From Devosia sp. (GTDB taxonomy: Bacteria > Pseudomonadota > Alphaproteobacteria > Rhizobiales > Devosiaceae), in the NCBI GenBank assembly GCA_025352765.1, contig JANXSI010000495.1, positions 1 through 6,490 on the forward strand: a DNA stretch of 6,490 bases, in the 5' to 3' direction. Numbering within the stretch: position 1 is the first letter of the stretch; every line of letters begins with the position of its first letter. Below, piece after piece: positions 5,214 through 6,490 of this stretch. A program made the position numbers and the translations under genes. The notes below the pieces were generated by a model that was not told where the DNA came from, did not search any database, and saw only the letters and a list, made by a program, of their open reading frames with translations.

Positions 5214-6490
5214 ATGCCGAACGCCAACGTCCTTGTCGACCGCCGGAAGGCACCACGGCCAGCTTCGCTCAAGCTCAGCGCCATTGTGCGTTTGCTGGGC
5301 GTCGCGATCTTCGCCTTCGGCCTCACCTTGGCTGGCATGAGCTATTGGACGACCACCAAATTCACCGCGGCCGGCCGGCATTCGGAGACCATGATGGAAT
5401 CGATGCGGGACCATATGACCGCCGACATGCTGCATGACGGCCTGCGCGGTGTGGTGTTCCGGGCCATGTATGCAGCCGAGAAGGCTGATGCGGCGATGCT
5501 CGCTGAGGCCAAGACCGAAGTGACGGACTATGGCGGGGCCTTCCGGGACGCCGTTCTCGCACAGGACAAGCTGGACCTGCCGCAAACCGTACGCAGTGCT
5601 CTCAATGGGGTCGCCGTGCCGCTGGACGCCTACATCGGCCAGGCAGGCGCCATCATCGACACCGCGGTTTCGGGCAACGTGGCCGCGGCGGAAGGCGAAC
5701 TGCCGGCGTTCGATGCCAGCTTCAAGGCCCTCGAGGGCGCCATGTCGTCGGTCTCGGACGCCATCGAAGCGGCCAACAGCGACGTGATAGAGGAAGCAAA
5801 CCGGACCTCGCAGGCGGCACTGCTGGCCAATATGGGCGCACTACTGCTGACGGTCGGCGTCGTCACATGCCTGATCCTGCTGACCGGCCGCTATGTGAGC
5901 GGACCGCTTGCCAAGATGACCAAAGCGATGCGCGACCTCGCCAGTGGCAACGCCAATATCGATACGCGCGGCGTCCAGCGTGTCTCCGAAATCGCGGCTA
6001 TGCAGGGCGTGATTTCGACCTACAGGAATGCGCTTCAGGACCGCACTCGGCTGGCGCGCGAGGCCGACGAAGCAGGGGCCCGGGCCAGCGCCGGGGCGGC
6101 CGAGGCCAATGCGCTCAATGCCGAGTTGGCGCAGGTCGTCAAAGCTGCCGCCGCTGGCGATTTCACCGGTCGGGTTTCTGTCGACCATGCCGATCCGAAC
6201 CTCAGCGCGCTGGCAGTTGCCTTCAACGAGCTCATCGGCAATTTCGATCGGGTGGTGACCGAGACGGTGGGCGTGCTGGCGGCGCTTGCCCGTGCCGACC
6301 TGACGGTGCGGATGCAGGGAGACTACCGCGGCACGCTCGCCCAGTTGAAGGCCGACGCCAACGCGGTCGGCGACCGCTTCACCGAAGTGGTGGCCCAACT
6401 TCGCGACGCCTCGCGGGCGCTCAAGACGGCCACTGGCGAAATTCTGTCGGGTGCCAATGATCTGGGCGAACGCACCAGCAAGCAGGCCGG
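5214..6490 (+). CDS. Methyl-accepting chemotaxis protein with repeated HAMP domains (3' end outside window)
   Basis: This transmembrane chemoreceptor would sense a ligand outside the inner membrane and control CheA/CheW signalling. The visible 425 residues start at ATG 5214, placed 7 bases after a good ribosome site (GGGGAG, 5201-5206). Layout: a basic cytoplasmic N-terminus (RRK at 10-12), first membrane helix about 24-45, a periplasmic helical sensor of about 155 residues (46-202) resembling four-helix-bundle sensors, second membrane helix about 203-224, and a first HAMP from about 225 (P231 in the usual conserved place). After an Ala/Glu-rich helical connector, two more HAMP-like units follow (about 304-355, AAAAGDFTGRVSVD, and about 350-400, ALARADLTVRM). 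The window stops in the adaptation/signalling helix, which begins near ILSGANDLGERTSKQA; the CheA/CheW-binding hairpin tip is not visible. The ligand is unknown. No che genes adjoin it, and a 177-base gap separates it from the envelope genes, so it is probably transcribed alone. Confidence 0.95.
   Translation, partial: MPNANVLVDRRKAPRPASLKLSAIVRLLGVAIFAFGLTLAGMSYWTTTKFTAAGRHSETMMESMRDHMTADMLHDGLRGVVFRAMYAAEKADAAMLAEAKTEVTDYGGAFRDAVLAQDKLDLPQTVRSALNGVAVPLDAYIGQAGAIIDTAVSGNVAAAEGELPAFDASFKALEGAMSSVSDAIEAANSDVIEEANRTSQAALLANMGALLLTVGVVTCLILLTGRYVSGPLAKMTKAMRDLASGNANIDTRGVQRVSEIAAMQGVISTYRNALQDRTRLAREADEAGARASAGAAEANALNAELAQVVKAAAAGDFTGRVSVDHADPNLSALAVAFNELIGNFDRVVTETVGVLAALARADLTVRMQGDYRGTLAQLKADANAVGDRFTEVVAQLRDASRALKTATGEILSGANDLGERTSKQA

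Noticed and set aside
4808..5437. Plus-strand open frame bridging the four-cysteine gene and the chemoreceptor
   Set aside because: It overlaps two better-supported genes out of frame and has shadow-like His/Arg/Gly-rich composition.

Overview
The window looks like chromosomal DNA from a GC-rich alphaproteobacterium, most likely of the order Hyphomicrobiales (Rhizobiales). The reasons are the strong G/C preference at third codon positions, an AccA that closely follows the rhizobial form (its N-terminus reads MQSYLDFEKP), YafK/DpaA-type catalytic proteins lying next to accA, and a chemoreceptor with several HAMP repeats as is common in rhizobia and their relatives. A Devosia-like genus is plausible, but this is inference only. 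I see no sign of a mobile element, phage, CRISPR array, tRNA or rRNA.

All supported genes lie on the + strand. Positions 1-1100 hold the C-terminal part of an unrecognised, probably envelope-associated protein, closed by a strong GC-rich hairpin at 1110-1140. accA (1228-2187) encodes the carboxyltransferase alpha subunit of acetyl-CoA carboxylase. Next come two tandem paralogues of the YafK/DpaA branch of YkuD L,D-transpeptidase-fold proteins. The first (2287-3336) is a predicted lipoprotein with a low-complexity C-terminal tail. The second (3412-4233) carries an N-terminal membrane segment instead. The stop codon of the second overlaps the start of an unrecognised membrane-anchored protein (4233-5036) with a Pro/Ala/Ser-rich linker and a four-cysteine C-terminal domain. 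After a 177-base gap, a methyl-accepting chemotaxis protein begins at 5214 and runs off the window end.

Functionally, the middle of the window (2287-5036) reads as a small cell-envelope module. It has two enzymes predicted to act on peptidoglycan, or on its links to outer-membrane proteins, in two different membrane anchorings, plus a translationally coupled periplasmic partner candidate. It sits behind a fatty-acid synthesis gene, which may reflect general envelope biogenesis. The chemoreceptor appears to be a separate transcription unit.

No stretch longer than 300 bases lacks a gene. The gaps are 1101-1227, 2188-2286, 3337-3411 and 5037-5213. They contain hairpins of varying quality but no promoter I can call with confidence. 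Nothing here is clearly an undescribed system; the most interesting part is the paralogous YafK/DpaA pair with its coupled, unrecognised partner.
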